From: Vibrio crassostreae 9ZC13
GTDB lineage: Bacteria > Pseudomonadota > Gammaproteobacteria > Enterobacterales > Vibrionaceae
DNA: 64,000 nt
Assembly: GCF_000272045.2 (NCBI RefSeq)
Contig: NZ_AJYZ02000019.1
Location: 1,072,975 to 1,136,974, forward strand
Direction: 5' to 3'
This document shows, piece after piece, positions 51,313-61,453 of this stretch (the stretch's first letter is position 1; each line of letters begins with the position of its first letter). The position numbers and the translations under genes were made by a program. The notes beneath the pieces are model-generated. The model was not told the origin of the DNA. It saw only the letters and a program-made list of their open reading frames with translations, and did no database searches.

Positions 51313-51795
51313 TTAGATCTCCTCAAAACGCATGGACATGGTTCGTGACTGAGTTTCCATTCCTAACGACTCATAGAAACCCTGAGCTTGTTGGTTAAAC
51401 TCCATTACCTCCAACCTAAGTTCTATCGCTCCTCTCGCCTGCGCCCATTGATTAAAAGACTTCATTAACGCTCGACCAGCACCTTTGCTCTGAACCTGAT
51501 CGTTCACCACAATCGTATTGACCCTTGCCACCTTGTGCGGCTGAATAAAACTGACGCCTTTGTTCTGCGTTACCTTACCCGCTAAAAAGCCAACGACTTG
51601 CTTGTCGTCTACTGCAACCAAGAAAGCGCCAAGTGGGTCAAGCATCAAACCTAACCAATACTCTTCACTGTCGGCCAAGCCTTGTGACGCTGGTGCAAAT
51701 ACCATAGGCGCACCAAGATGATGTTGACGGTTTATCTGCTCAGAGAGCGCTAAGATCGCGTTAATATCGGTTACCTTGGCCGTCCGGATTTGCAT
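51313..51795 (-). CDS. GNAT N-acetyltransferase
   Basis: A 160-residue single-domain GNAT protein with the acetyl-CoA motif VNTIVVNDQVQSKGAGRALMKSFNQWAQ (Q/R-x-x-G-x-G/A variant) and ELRLEVMEFNQQAQGFYESLGM. The substrate is unknown. It precedes the L,D-transpeptidase gene by only 2 bp, so the two are in one transcript, which might link it to the cell envelope. That link is only an inference from position. Confidence 0.85.
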   Translation of the reverse strand: MQIRTAKVTDINAILALSEQINRQHHLGAPMVFAPASQGLADSEEYWLGLMLDPLGAFLVAVDDKQVVGFLAGKVTQNKGVSFIQPHKVARVNTIVVNDQVQSKGAGRALMKSFNQWAQARGAIELRLEVMEFNQQAQGFYESLGMETQSRTMSMRFEEI

Positions 51796-52014
51796 ATCAT
51801 CACCTTGTTTGAATTCAATAACACCTTAGCAAAAATGGCTTAGTTGTGCACCGTTACACTGGTCAACTCAGACGCTCTGTGAAGGCTGAACATTAATATT
51901 AGGCACTATGTTTAGGGAAATTGTTCCGTAAATCTCAGGCACATTGCCAGCCGTTGAGTGCTACTATCTCTGCAGAATCAATATACTAACGACGACTAAC
52001 GACTGGATACCTAT

Positions 52015-52995
52015 ATGATTAAGTTTGCTGTAATTGGAACCAATTGGATTACACAAAAGTTTGTTCAAGCTGCGCACGAATCTCAATCGATGCAACTTGC
52101 TGCGGTTTACTCTCGAAATCTAGACAGCGCGGCACAGTTCGCCCAAGAATTTGACGTTGAAACCACGTATGACTCACTCGACGCATTGGCCAATGACAAC
52201 ACTGTAGAAGCCGTGTACATCGCTTCCCCTAACTCACTGCATTGCGAGCAATCTATCTTCATGATGGAACACGGCAAGCATGTTATCTGTGAAAAGCCGG
52301 TTGCATCAAATATTGATGAAGCAACACGCATGTTCGAAGTCGCTGAGAAAAACGGTGTGGTGCTGTTTGAGGCGTATAAATCTCAATTCCTACCGAACTT
52401 TAAGCAAGTTCAACTTGGGTTAGAAAAGATTGGCAAGGTACATAAAGCACACATCAACTACTGCCAGTATTCATCGCGCTACCAAAAATACCTAAACGGC
52501 GAGAACCCAAATACCTTCAACCCAGCTTTTTCTAACGGCTCATTGGTCGATATTGGCTTTTACTGTGTTGCCGCGACAGTCGCGCTATTTGGCAAACCTG
52601 AAAACGCACAGGCTTCTGCAAAGCTACTTGATTCAGGTGTCGATGCTCATGGCTGTGCGATCTTCCAATACCCTGAGTTTGATGTGACCCTTGCGCACTC
52701 CAAAGTCAGCGACTCTTATGCGCCAAGCGAGATCCAAGGTGAATTAGGGGCGATCATCATCGATCACATCGCTGAATGTACTGACGTTAAGATCCGCTAC
52801 CGCGATGGCACGGTAGAAAACCTTACTCAAGCACAAAGCGAAAACTCCATGAGTTACGAAGCGCAGGCCTTTGCTAGCTGCATTGCTGGCGACAACGCAA
52901 CACAAGCGCAGGCCCAACTGCGCGCTTTAACGGTTGCGAAGTTAATTACAGAGATGCGCCAACAAGTTGGTGTAGTGTATCCAGCGGATAAATAA
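52015..52995 (+). CDS. Gfo/Idh/MocA-family oxidoreductase
   Basis: A 326-residue NAD(P)-dependent enzyme. The N-terminal Rossmann part has FAVIGTNWITQKFVQAA (a GxNxI variant of GxGxxA) and VYIASPNSLHCEQSIFMMEHGKHVICEKPVASN with the family EKP motif (catalytic Lys). A C-terminal alpha/beta domain follows. Substrates are sugars, inositols or related polyols; the specific one is unknown. It is monocistronic, with its own 220-bp upstream region. Confidence 0.87.
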   Translation: MIKFAVIGTNWITQKFVQAAHESQSMQLAAVYSRNLDSAAQFAQEFDVETTYDSLDALANDNTVEAVYIASPNSLHCEQSIFMMEHGKHVICEKPVASNIDEATRMFEVAEKNGVVLFEAYKSQFLPNFKQVQLGLEKIGKVHKAHINYCQYSSRYQKYLNGENPNTFNPAFSNGSLVDIGFYCVAATVALFGKPENAQASAKLLDSGVDAHGCAIFQYPEFDVTLAHSKVSDSYAPSEIQGELGAIIIDHIAECTDVKIRYRDGTVENLTQAQSENSMSYEAQAFASCIAGDNATQAQAQLRALTVAKLITEMRQQVGVVYPADK

Positions 52996-53159
52996 CGTCA
53001 CAGCGTAAGTTAACAAACTGATTTTTAATACATAATTATTTATACATAACTGAATTTAATCTTTACGACAAATAACCGGATTAGTTGATTGAGGTCCCAT
53101 CTGTTTAAATCCGCGTTCGATATCTATCGTATTTATTTAATTTATTGAAGGTGTGTAAA

Positions 53160-53318
53160 GTGTTTTCAGTTGATGATCGCGTTGTAGCAACAAAAGGTGT
53201 TGAACTAGGTGAAATGGTAGTAACTGGCCTAAGTGCTGGTGGCGGCTACGTTCACGTTACAACGGTAGAAGGCGCAATGACGCTTACTTACCCAGCGCAA
53301 GATCTTAAAAAAGCATAG
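53160..53318 (+). CDS. 52-residue small protein of unknown function
   Basis: GTG 53160 with GAAGGTG about 6 nt upstream opens 52 codons: starts MFSVDDRVVATKGVELGEMV, ends LTYPAQDLKKA. The composition (Gly/Val-rich, alternating strand pattern) suggests a small beta-barrel such as an SH3-like or KOW-like fold. Codon use matches neighbouring genes, and two hairpins follow directly, so it is probably a real single gene. I do not recognise the family. Confidence 0.68.
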   Translation: MFSVDDRVVATKGVELGEMVVTGLSAGGGYVHVTTVEGAMTLTYPAQDLKKA

Positions 53319-53332
53319 TTTAACCACTCTGC

Positions 53333-53358
53333 CCTTTTAGTAGTCACTCTACTAAAGG
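53333..53358 (+). other. Hairpin directly after the 52-residue gene
   Basis: CCTTTTAGTAG pairs with CTACTAAAGG (one bulged T) around a 5-nt loop, 15 bp after the stop. Confidence 0.65.
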
Positions 53359-53369
53359 TAACAAAATTG

Positions 53370-53424
53370 AGGCTTTGGCTGACTTCACTCTTCTGCATTA
53401 GAGTAAGCAGCCAGAGCCTTTTTT
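53370..53424 (+). terminator. Terminator of the 52-residue gene
   Basis: AGGCTTTGGCTG (53370-53381) pairs with CAGCCAGAGCCT (53408-53419) with one mismatch. An inner ACTC/GAGT stem lies between the arms, and a T5 tail follows. Confidence 0.85.
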
Positions 53425-53665
53425 ATGCCTGTAATTTACCCACTAGCTTTCTCATTCGCTTACTCGTTACAATAAAACCGCACTCAACTGACAATAGAAT
53501 TAGGCAACGAGTTTCTACACTAAGTGCTTATTCCCATCGTTCTCTTGATATCCCCGAGCACTTAATCGCAGTGAATAGTTCTTGTTGACAAAGGCTTATT
53601 GTCTGCGAAAGTTTCTGGTACATTAGCATCATCTTATACTAAGAAAGACCCGAATGAGGGAAGCT

Positions 53666-54298
53666 ATGAAGCTTTACATTTACGGCCACTGCCCTTTCTG
53701 TGCAAGAGTCTCCTACATTGCTCAATCGCTAGGCTTGAACATTGAGCTTGTTTCTGTCGATTATGATGATGCCCAAACCCTTATCGATCTGATCGGTAAA
53801 AAGATGGTACCCGTCTTCCAAAAAGACGATGGCTCTATCATGGCAGAGAGCCTAGATATCATCGCGTACTTCATGGACTTGAAATCAAGCGATGAGCAGC
53901 GTGTGCCATCTGAGCAAGTGACTGTGTTCCAAACTCGCGCATTCCCTCTTACTCAACAGATTGGACGCCCACGTTGGTGGAACCTCGACTTGGCTGAATA
54001 TCGCTCTGCTGGAGCCAAAGAAGCTTGGCGTGCCAGTAAAGAGACCGAAGGTTTTAACTTTGAAGAACTGTTAGAAAAGACGCCTCAGTTCGTTCAACTG
54101 ATTAACCCATTACTGAAAGATGCCGAACTCTTACTGGATCTAGAGAATGGTGAGTCATCACTGCCTCTAGTCGATCAAGCGGTGTATTTCTCGATGCTTC
54201 GTGGCTTTTGCGTAGAACCAAGCATCACATGGCCACCAGCACTTGAACGCTGGTTAGAAAAGAAAAGTGAAACGCTAAAGCTGTCTTTACTTCGCTAG
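53666..54298 (+). CDS. grxB: Glutaredoxin 2 (GrxB)
   Basis: A 210-residue protein of the GST-like glutaredoxin 2 type: N-terminal thioredoxin fold with active site CPFC at residues 9-12 (MKLYIYGHCPFC), cis-Pro loop MVPVFQKDDGS, and a long helical C-terminal domain. It reduces protein mixed disulfides with glutathione. E. coli GrxB has CPYC, so the Phe variant is the main difference. ATG 53666 is preferred because GAGGGAA is 4-5 nt upstream; four extra codons are possible from 53654. Confidence 0.9.
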   Translation: MKLYIYGHCPFCARVSYIAQSLGLNIELVSVDYDDAQTLIDLIGKKMVPVFQKDDGSIMAESLDIIAYFMDLKSSDEQRVPSEQVTVFQTRAFPLTQQIGRPRWWNLDLAEYRSAGAKEAWRASKETEGFNFEELLEKTPQFVQLINPLLKDAELLLDLENGESSLPLVDQAVYFSMLRGFCVEPSITWPPALERWLEKKSETLKLSLLR

Positions 54299-54360
54299 AA
54301 AGCTATCTCGATTAAGAAAACAAGCTCTGACTCGCAAGCGACTACAACGAGCACAAACAA

Positions 54361-54402
54361 AAAATCGAAGCTCTCAGGTGTAAACTGCGAGCTTCGATTT
54401 TC
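54361..54402 (+). terminator. Terminator after grxB
   Basis: AAAATCGAAGCTC pairs with GAGCTTCGATTTT and an inner CAG/CTG extends the stem. A T-rich tail follows, and it also serves the leftward ppsR gene. Confidence 0.9.
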
Positions 54403-54438
54403 TTTTATCTGGCCATTCTATTTCTCTAAGGCTTTGTC

Positions 54439-55272
54439 TTACAGCAGACGCCTTCTCAAACCTGTTCGCTCCAAGATTCGTGTCGAAATTTCTTCAACCG
54501 ATAGTGAAGAGGTGTTGATGTAAGGTATCGCTTCTCGACGGAACATCGCCTCTACCGTTTGCAATTCATACAAACATTGTGAGTCACTGGCGTATTCGCT
54601 GCCTGCTAAGCGGTTCTCACGAATTTCAGTGAGCCTTTCTGCATCAATGGTCAAACCAAACAGCTTATGTCGGTAAATCTCAAACTCTGGCAACAGCTTT
54701 AAGCGTGCCAAGTCATCGTGGATAAATGGGTAGTTTGCTACGCGTAAGCCAAACTGCATCGCCATATACAAACTTGTTGGTGTTTTGCCACTTCGAGAAA
54801 CACCCAACAAGATGATGTCGGCTTCTTCCAGTCCTTTTAGCGTGATGCCATCATCATGCGCGAGCGTGTACTCAATCGCAGCAATACGGTCGAAATACTT
54901 CACCGAGTCCTTGTTTACACTGCGTGAGCGCTGCAACTTAGGAACAGGCGCCATCTGAATGTCATCCTGTACTTTCTGCACGATGCTCTCTAACACGTCA
55001 TAACAGTGCGCGGGCGCTTCTAGCAATTTGGTTTTGATATCAGGTATCACAATCGAAAAGAACACTAGCGGTTCTAATCCGGTATCACGATACGAAATTT
55101 CAATCTCTTTTAATAAATCAGAAAGTTTGTCCTCACTTTCCACAAACGGAAAGGTTTTTTCATTGGCTTTAAAAGGGAATTGACCTAGAACAACATGCCC
55201 TAAAGTCTCACATGTTATGGCCGTTCCATCAGAAACATAGAATACATCACGACTTTGGATATCAATTTGCAT
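54439..55272 (-). CDS. ppsR: PpsR: PEP synthase regulatory kinase/pyrophosphorylase
   Basis: A 277-residue protein of the DUF299 family with the P-loop [19 protein letters not shown] and the N-terminal pattern [17 protein letters not shown]. PpsR inactivates PEP synthase by ADP-dependent phosphorylation of a Thr near its catalytic His and reactivates it by Pi-dependent dephosphorylation. It is divergent from ppsA with 178 bp between starts, the usual regulator-target pairing. Confidence 0.93.
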   Translation of the reverse strand: MQIDIQSRDVFYVSDGTAITCETLGHVVLGQFPFKANEKTFPFVESEDKLSDLLKEIEISYRDTGLEPLVFFSIVIPDIKTKLLEAPAHCYDVLESIVQKVQDDIQMAPVPKLQRSRSVNKDSVKYFDRIAAIEYTLAHDDGITLKGLEEADIILLGVSRSGKTPTSLYMAMQFGLRVANYPFIHDDLARLKLLPEFEIYRHKLFGLTIDAERLTEIRENRLAGSEYASDSQCLYELQTVEAMFRREAIPYINTSSLSVEEISTRILERTGLRRRLL

Positions 55273-55450
55273 TTTTTATTTAATGTTTAAAATTATTTTG
55301 AGTAGGATGGGAACCATAATATATATAACGAAACCCTGCTGACTATTACGTCCCCCACAGCTTTAAAAAATAATTTACATTTTTTTAAACTGATACGTAA
55401 TCGTTTGCCTTTAAATCCCTACAATGCTTGCTATGTTTCTGGAGAAATAA

Positions 55451-57823
55451 ATGCAAAATAATACCCTATGGTTCAATGGCCTATCCATGGAAGATGTCGA
55501 CAAAGTCGGCGGTAAGAACGCCTCACTGGGCGAGATGGTTTCTAACCTGTCCAATGCTGGTGTTTCTGTACCTAATGGTTTTGCTACCACCTCTTATGCG
55601 TTTAACGACTTTCTTGATTACAAAGGTCTTGATGAGCGCATTCACCAACTACTTGATGAACTTGATGTTGAAGACGTTGACGCACTGCGTAAGACAGGTG
55701 CAACGATTCGACAATGGGTTCTAGATGCCCCCTTCCCAGAATCACTAGAGCAAGATATCCGTGAGAACTACCGTGAGCTAATTGAAGACAACGAAGAATT
55801 GTCTGTAGCGGTTCGTTCATCGGCAACCGCAGAAGATCTTCCAGATGCTTCTTTCGCAGGCCAGCAAGAAACCTTCCTTAACGTGAAAGGCATCGATGCG
55901 GTACTCGAAGCAACCAAGCACGTTTACGCGTCACTCTTTAACGACCGCGCTATCTCTTACCGTGTACACCAAGGCTTTGACCACCGTGGCATTTCATTGT
56001 CTGCGGGTATCCAGCGCATGGTTCGCTCAGACAAAGCCTCTTCAGGTGTGATGTTCACGCTTGATACTGAGTCTGGCTTCGACCAAGTGGTATTCATCAC
56101 CTCTTCTTGGGGCTTGGGTGAAATGGTTGTACAGGGCGCAGTGAACCCAGACGAGTTCTACGTTCACAAGCCAATGTTAGAAGCGGGTCACTACCCAATC
56201 GTTAAAAAGACGTTTGGTTCTAAGTTGATCAAGATGATCTACTCGACCAATCAAGAAATCGGCAAGCAAGTCGATATCATCGACACCGACACTCAAGAGC
56301 GTAACGAGTTCTCACTCAACGATGAAGAGATCAAAGAGCTAGCAAAACAAGCGATGATCATCGAGAAGCACTACCAACGTCCAATGGACATTGAGTGGGC
56401 GAAAGATGGCATCGACGGCAAGCTTTACATCGTTCAGGCTCGCCCAGAAACCGTATGTTCTCAAAGCGATCAAAACGTTATCGAGCGTTACGAGCTAAAC
56501 AATAAGGCGGATGTCTTGGTTGAAGGCCGCGCTATCGGTCAGCGTATCGGCTCTGGCCCTGTTCGCTTGGTTGATTCTCTAGACCAAATGTCACTGGTTC
56601 AAGAAGGCGACGTGCTGGTAACTGACATGACAGACCCAGACTGGGAACCTGTGATGAAGAAAGCGTCTGCGATTGTGACTAACCGTGGTGGCCGTACTTG
56701 TCACGCTGCGATCATTGCTCGCGAGCTTGGTATCCCAGCGATTGTTGGTTGTGGTACAGCAACAAGCAGCCTAAACGATGGCGATACCGTGACAGTGTCA
56801 TGTTCAGAAGGCGAAACAGGCTACGTTTACGACGGCGAACTCGATTTTGAAATCAAACGTTCTGAGGTTGATGAGCTACCAATGCTACCAACCAAAGTAA
56901 TGATGAACGTGGGTAACCCAGATCGTGCCTTCGACTTTGCACAAATCCCGAACGAAGGTGTTGGCCTTGCTCGTCTAGAATTCATCATCAACAAGATGAT
57001 CGGTATTCACCCTAAAGCGCTGCTTAACTTCGATGCACAAACGGATGAGCTAAAAGCGGAAATCAACGAACGTATTCGTGGCTACAAAGATCCTATCGAT
57101 TTCTACGTAAGCAAATTAACAGAAGGCATCGCGACTATCGCTTCTGCATTCTGGCCTAAGCGTGTGATCGTACGTATGTCTGACTTTAAGTCGAACGAGT
57201 ACAGCAACCTAGTCGGCGGTAAAACGTTTGAACCGCATGAAGAGAACCCAATGCTGGGCTTCCGTGGTGCATCTCGTTACATCTCACCAGTATTCGAAGA
57301 CTGTTTCGAGCTAGAAACTCAAGCGATCAAACGCGTTCGCAACGAAATGGGCCTTAAGAACGTTGAAATCATGATCCCATTCGTTCGTACTCCAAGCGAA
57401 GCGGCATCGGTTATCGACATTCTGGCTAAATTCGACCTTCGCCGTGGCGACCAAGGTCTGAAAGTGATCATGATGTGTGAGCTACCATCGAACGCAATCT
57501 TGGCTGATGAGTTCTTGAAGTACTTCGATGGCTTCTCTATCGGCTCAAACGACATGACGCAACTGACACTTGGCCTCGACCGAGATTCAGGCGATGTGGC
57601 ACACCTCTTCGATGAGCGTAACCCAGCCGTGAAAGCAATGCTGAAAATGGCGATCGATGCGGCAACCAAAGCGGGTAAATACGTGGGTATTTGTGGCCAA
57701 GGCCCATCTGACCATGACGACCTAGCAGAGTGGTTAATGGAGCAAGGCATCAGCTCTGTTTCACTAAACCCGGATACGGTTATCGATACGTGGTTGAAGC
57801 TAGGTAACGTTGCTAATAAATAA
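55451..57823 (+). CDS. ppsA: PpsA: phosphoenolpyruvate synthase
   Basis: A 790-residue enzyme: N-terminal ATP-grasp domain ([28 protein letters not shown]), swivelling His domain with the catalytic His in [21 protein letters not shown], and the C-terminal TIM barrel with [21 protein letters not shown] and [18 protein letters not shown]. It converts pyruvate, ATP and water to PEP, AMP and Pi in gluconeogenesis. The Thr just before the catalytic His region is the expected PpsR target. A terminator follows. Confidence 0.95.
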   Translation: MQNNTLWFNGLSMEDVDKVGGKNASLGEMVSNLSNAGVSVPNGFATTSYAFNDFLDYKGLDERIHQLLDELDVEDVDALRKTGATIRQWVLDAPFPESLEQDIRENYRELIEDNEELSVAVRSSATAEDLPDASFAGQQETFLNVKGIDAVLEATKHVYASLFNDRAISYRVHQGFDHRGISLSAGIQRMVRSDKASSGVMFTLDTESGFDQVVFITSSWGLGEMVVQGAVNPDEFYVHKPMLEAGHYPIVKKTFGSKLIKMIYSTNQEIGKQVDIIDTDTQERNEFSLNDEEIKELAKQAMIIEKHYQRPMDIEWAKDGIDGKLYIVQARPETVCSQSDQNVIERYELNNKADVLVEGRAIGQRIGSGPVRLVDSLDQMSLVQEGDVLVTDMTDPDWEPVMKKASAIVTNRGGRTCHAAIIARELGIPAIVGCGTATSSLNDGDTVTVSCSEGETGYVYDGELDFEIKRSEVDELPMLPTKVMMNVGNPDRAFDFAQIPNEGVGLARLEFIINKMIGIHPKALLNFDAQTDELKAEINERIRGYKDPIDFYVSKLTEGIATIASAFWPKRVIVRMSDFKSNEYSNLVGGKTFEPHEENPMLGFRGASRYISPVFEDCFELETQAIKRVRNEMGLKNVEIMIPFVRTPSEAASVIDILAKFDLRRGDQGLKVIMMCELPSNAILADEFLKYFDGFSIGSNDMTQLTLGLDRDSGDVAHLFDERNPAVKAMLKMAIDAATKAGKYVGICGQGPSDHDDLAEWLMEQGISSVSLNPDTVIDTWLKLGNVANK

Positions 57824-57851
57824 GTAACGTTTTACGCAGTACCTAAACGAC

Positions 57852-57880
57852 AAAAGCCAGTCACATTGACTGGCTTTTTT
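57852..57880 (+). terminator. Terminator after ppsA
   Basis: AAAAGCCAGTCA pairs with TGACTGGCTTTT around a 3-nt loop and ends in a T6 run. Confidence 0.92.
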
Positions 57881-57910
57881 AGGTTCTTTGCAAATTAGCT
57901 GGCTAGAGCG

Positions 57911-58702
57911 CTAGAAGTAGTATCTCACACCAACCCAAGCTTCGGTTTGCCAACCATTCGGCATTGACACACCTTTCACATCAACATCCGCTTTGGTAAT
58001 GTCATAGCGCGTATTCAACCACCAAGTTCTTGCAGTGTTCATCGGCACATTTAACGATGTTTTAAATGAGAAGTTTTGCATGTCGATATCATCACCAGAA
58101 AGATCTTGCCACTCAGGAACCAAAGACACATAAGCGCCAGAGTCACCGAGATGCTTCGCGGTAATCAAACCAAGCGAGTATCCCGTTAAATCATCTTTAG
58201 ATGAAGTGACGCCAGGGATCTCCATACTACCAGTCATCAGTCCTGCTCTTGGAAATACCAGGAATCCACCGGTATAAGCTGGATTAATCGCAACAACACC
58301 GCCAACCGACAATAAGTCATTTTTAATACTGTTGCGCGTATTAATATAATCTAATGAAAGACCCACTTTAGGCGTAGCTTTCGTCCCTGTTTCAAAGACG
58401 TGGAAGTACTGAATTCTAGAGTTGCTGTACTCTGTACCGAATTTGTCTGGATCGCGAAGCGCTGTGTTGCTTTCATCGACAAACGTCCCTTCGGCCAGTA
58501 GGGCAAACTGCTGACCGTTTTCTAAACCGCCAGAAACTTGCCCTTGAAATTGGATATCTGAACTACCATTCAGCATCAATGCAGCTTGAGTATAAACTTT
58601 AGTGACATCAGCAGGATCGATAACACGTTCGGAATCTGAATCGGCATGTGCAGGAAGGGCTAGACCTAAACTCAACGGGATTAATAGAGCAAACTTTTTC
58701 AT
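57911..58702 (-). CDS. Outer-membrane beta-barrel-like protein
   Basis: A 263-residue protein with signal peptide MKKFALLIPLSLGLALPAHA and alternating-residue strands through the mature part (IQYFHVFETGTKATPKVGLSLDYINTR, WWLNTRYDITKADV). It ends in VGVRYYF, a terminal aromatic Phe as recognised by the Bam machinery. An 8- to 12-strand outer-membrane barrel is the best fit, with no assigned role. It is 66 bp downstream of the beta-lactamase-like gene on the same strand, so likely cotranscribed. Confidence 0.7.
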   Translation of the reverse strand: MKKFALLIPLSLGLALPAHADSDSERVIDPADVTKVYTQAALMLNGSSDIQFQGQVSGGLENGQQFALLAEGTFVDESNTALRDPDKFGTEYSNSRIQYFHVFETGTKATPKVGLSLDYINTRNSIKNDLLSVGGVVAINPAYTGGFLVFPRAGLMTGSMEIPGVTSSKDDLTGYSLGLITAKHLGDSGAYVSLVPEWQDLSGDDIDMQNFSFKTSLNVPMNTARTWWLNTRYDITKADVDVKGVSMPNGWQTEAWVGVRYYF

Positions 58703-58768
58703 TATATCTCTCGAAAGTCGTTTGCTTCCTCCTTGAAGCCTGGAACATCCTGTTAGGTAATAAATAGA

Positions 58769-60124
58769 TTACTTGTCAGCAAGTAGTTTTGCTGCCGAAC
58801 GCATTAGTGCAGGGCCTTTATTCTCACCAAAACCTGAGTGGTATGGGTTGGTTGAGAACATCACACCCACAAAGTCACGTGCAGGATCGATGTAAATAAA
58901 TTGGCCTAGGTTGCCACTTTTCGACATTGCACCGTCATTGAAAATGAAATCAAATTGGTATGCGTTGTAGTCTGCTTTTTCGTTGTATGCGTGCAGTGAA
59001 CTGCTCTCTTTGCTAGTACCTACGAATGCTTTTGGATCACCGCCGTTGCGGATACGATCAATCACAGCTTGTGACACCACTGGCTCATCAGCCACCGCTT
59101 TCCAGCTAGGTGTAAATAGTGTTCCCCAGCGAGCCATGTCTTCTACCGTTGATGAAACCAAGCCAACCGCGATCGCCATGCCATCTGGCGTCAAGTTGAA
59201 TTGCATTGGTTGACGTGCGTGCACTTTTGACCAAACACGATCTTCGAATACTTGAGTCCAAGTTTTGTTCTCAACGTTTTCAACTAACTTAGTCAGCACC
59301 ATGGTGTTGATAGATGCGTAACGGAAATGGTCACCGGCTTTTTCACCTTCCAGTTTCTGTGCACCTTGAGCCACTTCCATCCAAGTTTCCATTTCACCCG
59401 TTTTTGCACGAGGTGAGTTAAACGATGCCGCAAAGAAACGCACCACATCAGAGTCTGGGTTCAAGATAGACTCTAATGTCTCTTCATTGTCTAGCGCGGT
59501 CGACATGTTCAGAACTTGGTGTACTGTGATGCCATCCCAGTTCGTTCCTTTCAATTCAGAAACATACTCAGCGATCTCTTTTTCAGGGTCGACTTTGCCC
59601 TCTTCCACTAACATTGCGATCACTGTGCCAACCGTCGTTTTTGCTGTAGATGCCCAAACGTGCGTATCTGTCGGCTTCATACCTGGGTAAGCTTCGTAAA
59701 CGATCTCCCCTTTGTGAATCAACATAAAGCCTTGGGTACGGAACTGTTCATCCGCCAAGTACTCATCCATTGTCAACTGACCTTTGCTTTCAGTATCAAC
59801 TTTCAGTGCAGCGAGTCGTGGGTCGATATTTTTGACTAAAGGCTTGTACTCTTCGTTTGGAGCCGCCAGTGCCGTTGGTAGAAACTCACTCATGTGCATG
59901 TTGTAGTAAACGCTGTGGTCGCCGCCCATCTGCCAATGAAAGTTATTGAATAACTCACGAGCTGAGTCAGTAAAACTTGGGGTAAATGCTGTGCTCGCCT
60001 CTTTCACGGTCAAGGTAACTTGAGCACCTTCAACTTTCAGAGCTTCTTCAACTGGGTTTGCTGCAAGAGCAAATGATGATGGGGTCGCTAACGATACTAG
60101 AACGGCAATGTGTTTAAGTTTCAT
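58769..60124 (-). CDS. Serine beta-lactamase-like (class C/esterase) protein
   Basis: A 451-residue exported protein with signal peptide MKLKHIAVLVSLATPSSFALA, then the SxxK motif S159-T-A-K162 (VWASTAKTTVG). A tyrosine motif RYASINT lies where class C enzymes have YxN. The domain is the beta-lactamase/transpeptidase family that includes EstB esterases and 6-aminohexanoate hydrolases. Antibiotic hydrolysis is not implied. The start at 60124 replaces a longer reading from 60196 because the signal peptide begins there. It is divergent from an AraC regulator that probably controls it. Confidence 0.85.
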   Translation of the reverse strand: MKLKHIAVLVSLATPSSFALAANPVEEALKVEGAQVTLTVKEASTAFTPSFTDSARELFNNFHWQMGGDHSVYYNMHMSEFLPTALAAPNEEYKPLVKNIDPRLAALKVDTESKGQLTMDEYLADEQFRTQGFMLIHKGEIVYEAYPGMKPTDTHVWASTAKTTVGTVIAMLVEEGKVDPEKEIAEYVSELKGTNWDGITVHQVLNMSTALDNEETLESILNPDSDVVRFFAASFNSPRAKTGEMETWMEVAQGAQKLEGEKAGDHFRYASINTMVLTKLVENVENKTWTQVFEDRVWSKVHARQPMQFNLTPDGMAIAVGLVSSTVEDMARWGTLFTPSWKAVADEPVVSQAVIDRIRNGGDPKAFVGTSKESSSLHAYNEKADYNAYQFDFIFNDGAMSKSGNLGQFIYIDPARDFVGVMFSTNPYHSGFGENKGPALMRSAAKLLADK

Positions 60125-60186
60125 AATTGTTCTCCTGTTTGGGTTAGGAAAAGTATAGGGAGATGCGCTACACTTAATTAGGTCAC

Positions 60187-60205
60187 TTGATGACATTTAA
60201 TGGTA
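60187..60205 (+). promoter_or_regulatory. Candidate AraC-type binding box, copy 1
   Basis: TTGATGACATTTAATGGTA lies in the divergent region between the beta-lactamase-like gene and the AraC gene, and it matches a copy upstream of the MATE gene at 17 of 19 positions. Confidence 0.55.
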
Positions 60206-60216
60206 GGCACAAAACA

Positions 60217-61191
60217 ATGAAAGCATCATCGAACACCACCAGCATACTGCTCACTTCGACCAGTAACATTGCTCCATATATTCAGTATTGTGACAAACAT
60301 AGACTGGATTGGCGCACCGTCGCCGTTGCGTGCGGTCTACCCATTGAACTGACACAATCCAATCAATGGCTTCCTACACAAGACGTGATTCGCTTCATTC
60401 ATGGCCTTGAGCGTAAGTTTGGCTATTCGATAGGGATTGAGGTTGGACGTAAGGCCTCTCTAGAGCAATTGTCACCTGAGCTAGACCGAAAAATTGAACA
60501 ATGCACTTCTCTCGAGCAAGCGGTACGCTGCTTGATTACTGAAATATCGACCTTAAGTAATCACGTCACCATATGGACGGAAAAAAGCGATGGATTGTGG
60601 TGGCTGTGTCATCGAAGTTGCTATCACCCATCGACCTCAGGTTTTGAACAAGCAGAATGGTTTCGCGCCCTGACCGTGATTAGCCTATGCCGTAAGTTCA
60701 TTGACAGTCGCTGGCAACCATCACACGCCAAGTTGGTCTCTAAGCACAACAGCGCACGTAAATTACCTAAGCATTTCTTTGATTCTGATATTCAGTTTGA
60801 AGAGCAATACGGTGCGTTCTCGATTCCGCTGCCCGATGATTATCGTGCCATTTCAGAACGAAATAGTACCCAAGATTGGCATCACGCTGTCGAGATATTA
60901 ATAGACACCTATGCGACTCTACCTTGGTTCAATATTGAGTGGTTTGCGACCATGCTCGGCATGACAAAACGAACGCTGCAGAGAAACCTGAAGAGCAAAA
61001 ACATTCTCTTTAAACAAGCCAAAGAACAAGTTCGGGAAGCTAAAGCAAAACAGCTACTTGAAGAGACCAACCTTTCTGTTCAAGACATCAGTTGGCAAGT
61101 GGGTTACAGCGACTTGAGTAATTTCAATCGTGCATTCAAAGGTTGGGTTGGAGTCACGCCACCAAGTTATCGGGATAAAGCGAAACATTAG
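60217..61191 (+). CDS. AraC-family transcriptional regulator
   Basis: A 324-residue protein. The N-terminal part (about 20-200) fits the arabinose-binding-like domain of the OruR/ArgR-type AraC branch, and the C-terminus has two HTH units (FATMLGMTKRTLQRNLKSKNI, then VQDISWQVGYSDLSNFNRAFKGWVGVTPPSYR). It is divergent from the beta-lactamase-like gene and precedes a MATE efflux gene, and a 19-bp box is shared by both upstream regions. ATG 60217 is preferred; 60190 would lie inside the box. Confidence 0.85.
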   Translation: MKASSNTTSILLTSTSNIAPYIQYCDKHRLDWRTVAVACGLPIELTQSNQWLPTQDVIRFIHGLERKFGYSIGIEVGRKASLEQLSPELDRKIEQCTSLEQAVRCLITEISTLSNHVTIWTEKSDGLWWLCHRSCYHPSTSGFEQAEWFRALTVISLCRKFIDSRWQPSHAKLVSKHNSARKLPKHFFDSDIQFEEQYGAFSIPLPDDYRAISERNSTQDWHHAVEILIDTYATLPWFNIEWFATMLGMTKRTLQRNLKSKNILFKQAKEQVREAKAKQLLEETNLSVQDISWQVGYSDLSNFNRAFKGWVGVTPPSYRDKAKH

Positions 61192-61344
61192 AAATAGTCG
61201 AATGGAAAACCTTTAGACCCAATCCGCTAATATAAAACTCAGAAACAAGATACGACACCTTAAATTTCAATAAGCGAACGCATAAAGTTGCATTGCACAA
61301 TGCTCACATACCGATGAAACTGTGCAAAGGTAATATCGATAGAT

Positions 61345-61363
61345 TTAATGACATTTATTGGTA
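61345..61363 (+). promoter_or_regulatory. Candidate AraC-type binding box, copy 2
   Basis: TTAATGACATTTATTGGTA, about 90 bp upstream of the MATE gene start, matches the copy at 60187-60205 at 17 of 19 positions, in the same orientation. Confidence 0.55.
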
Positions 61364-61453
61364 TCGAGCTAACGTTACGTTATCCTTTACGCAATTCTTC
61401 ATTGAGTGGATTGTCACTACGACAAACCTACCTTCAAGACTGATAAGAGTGTT

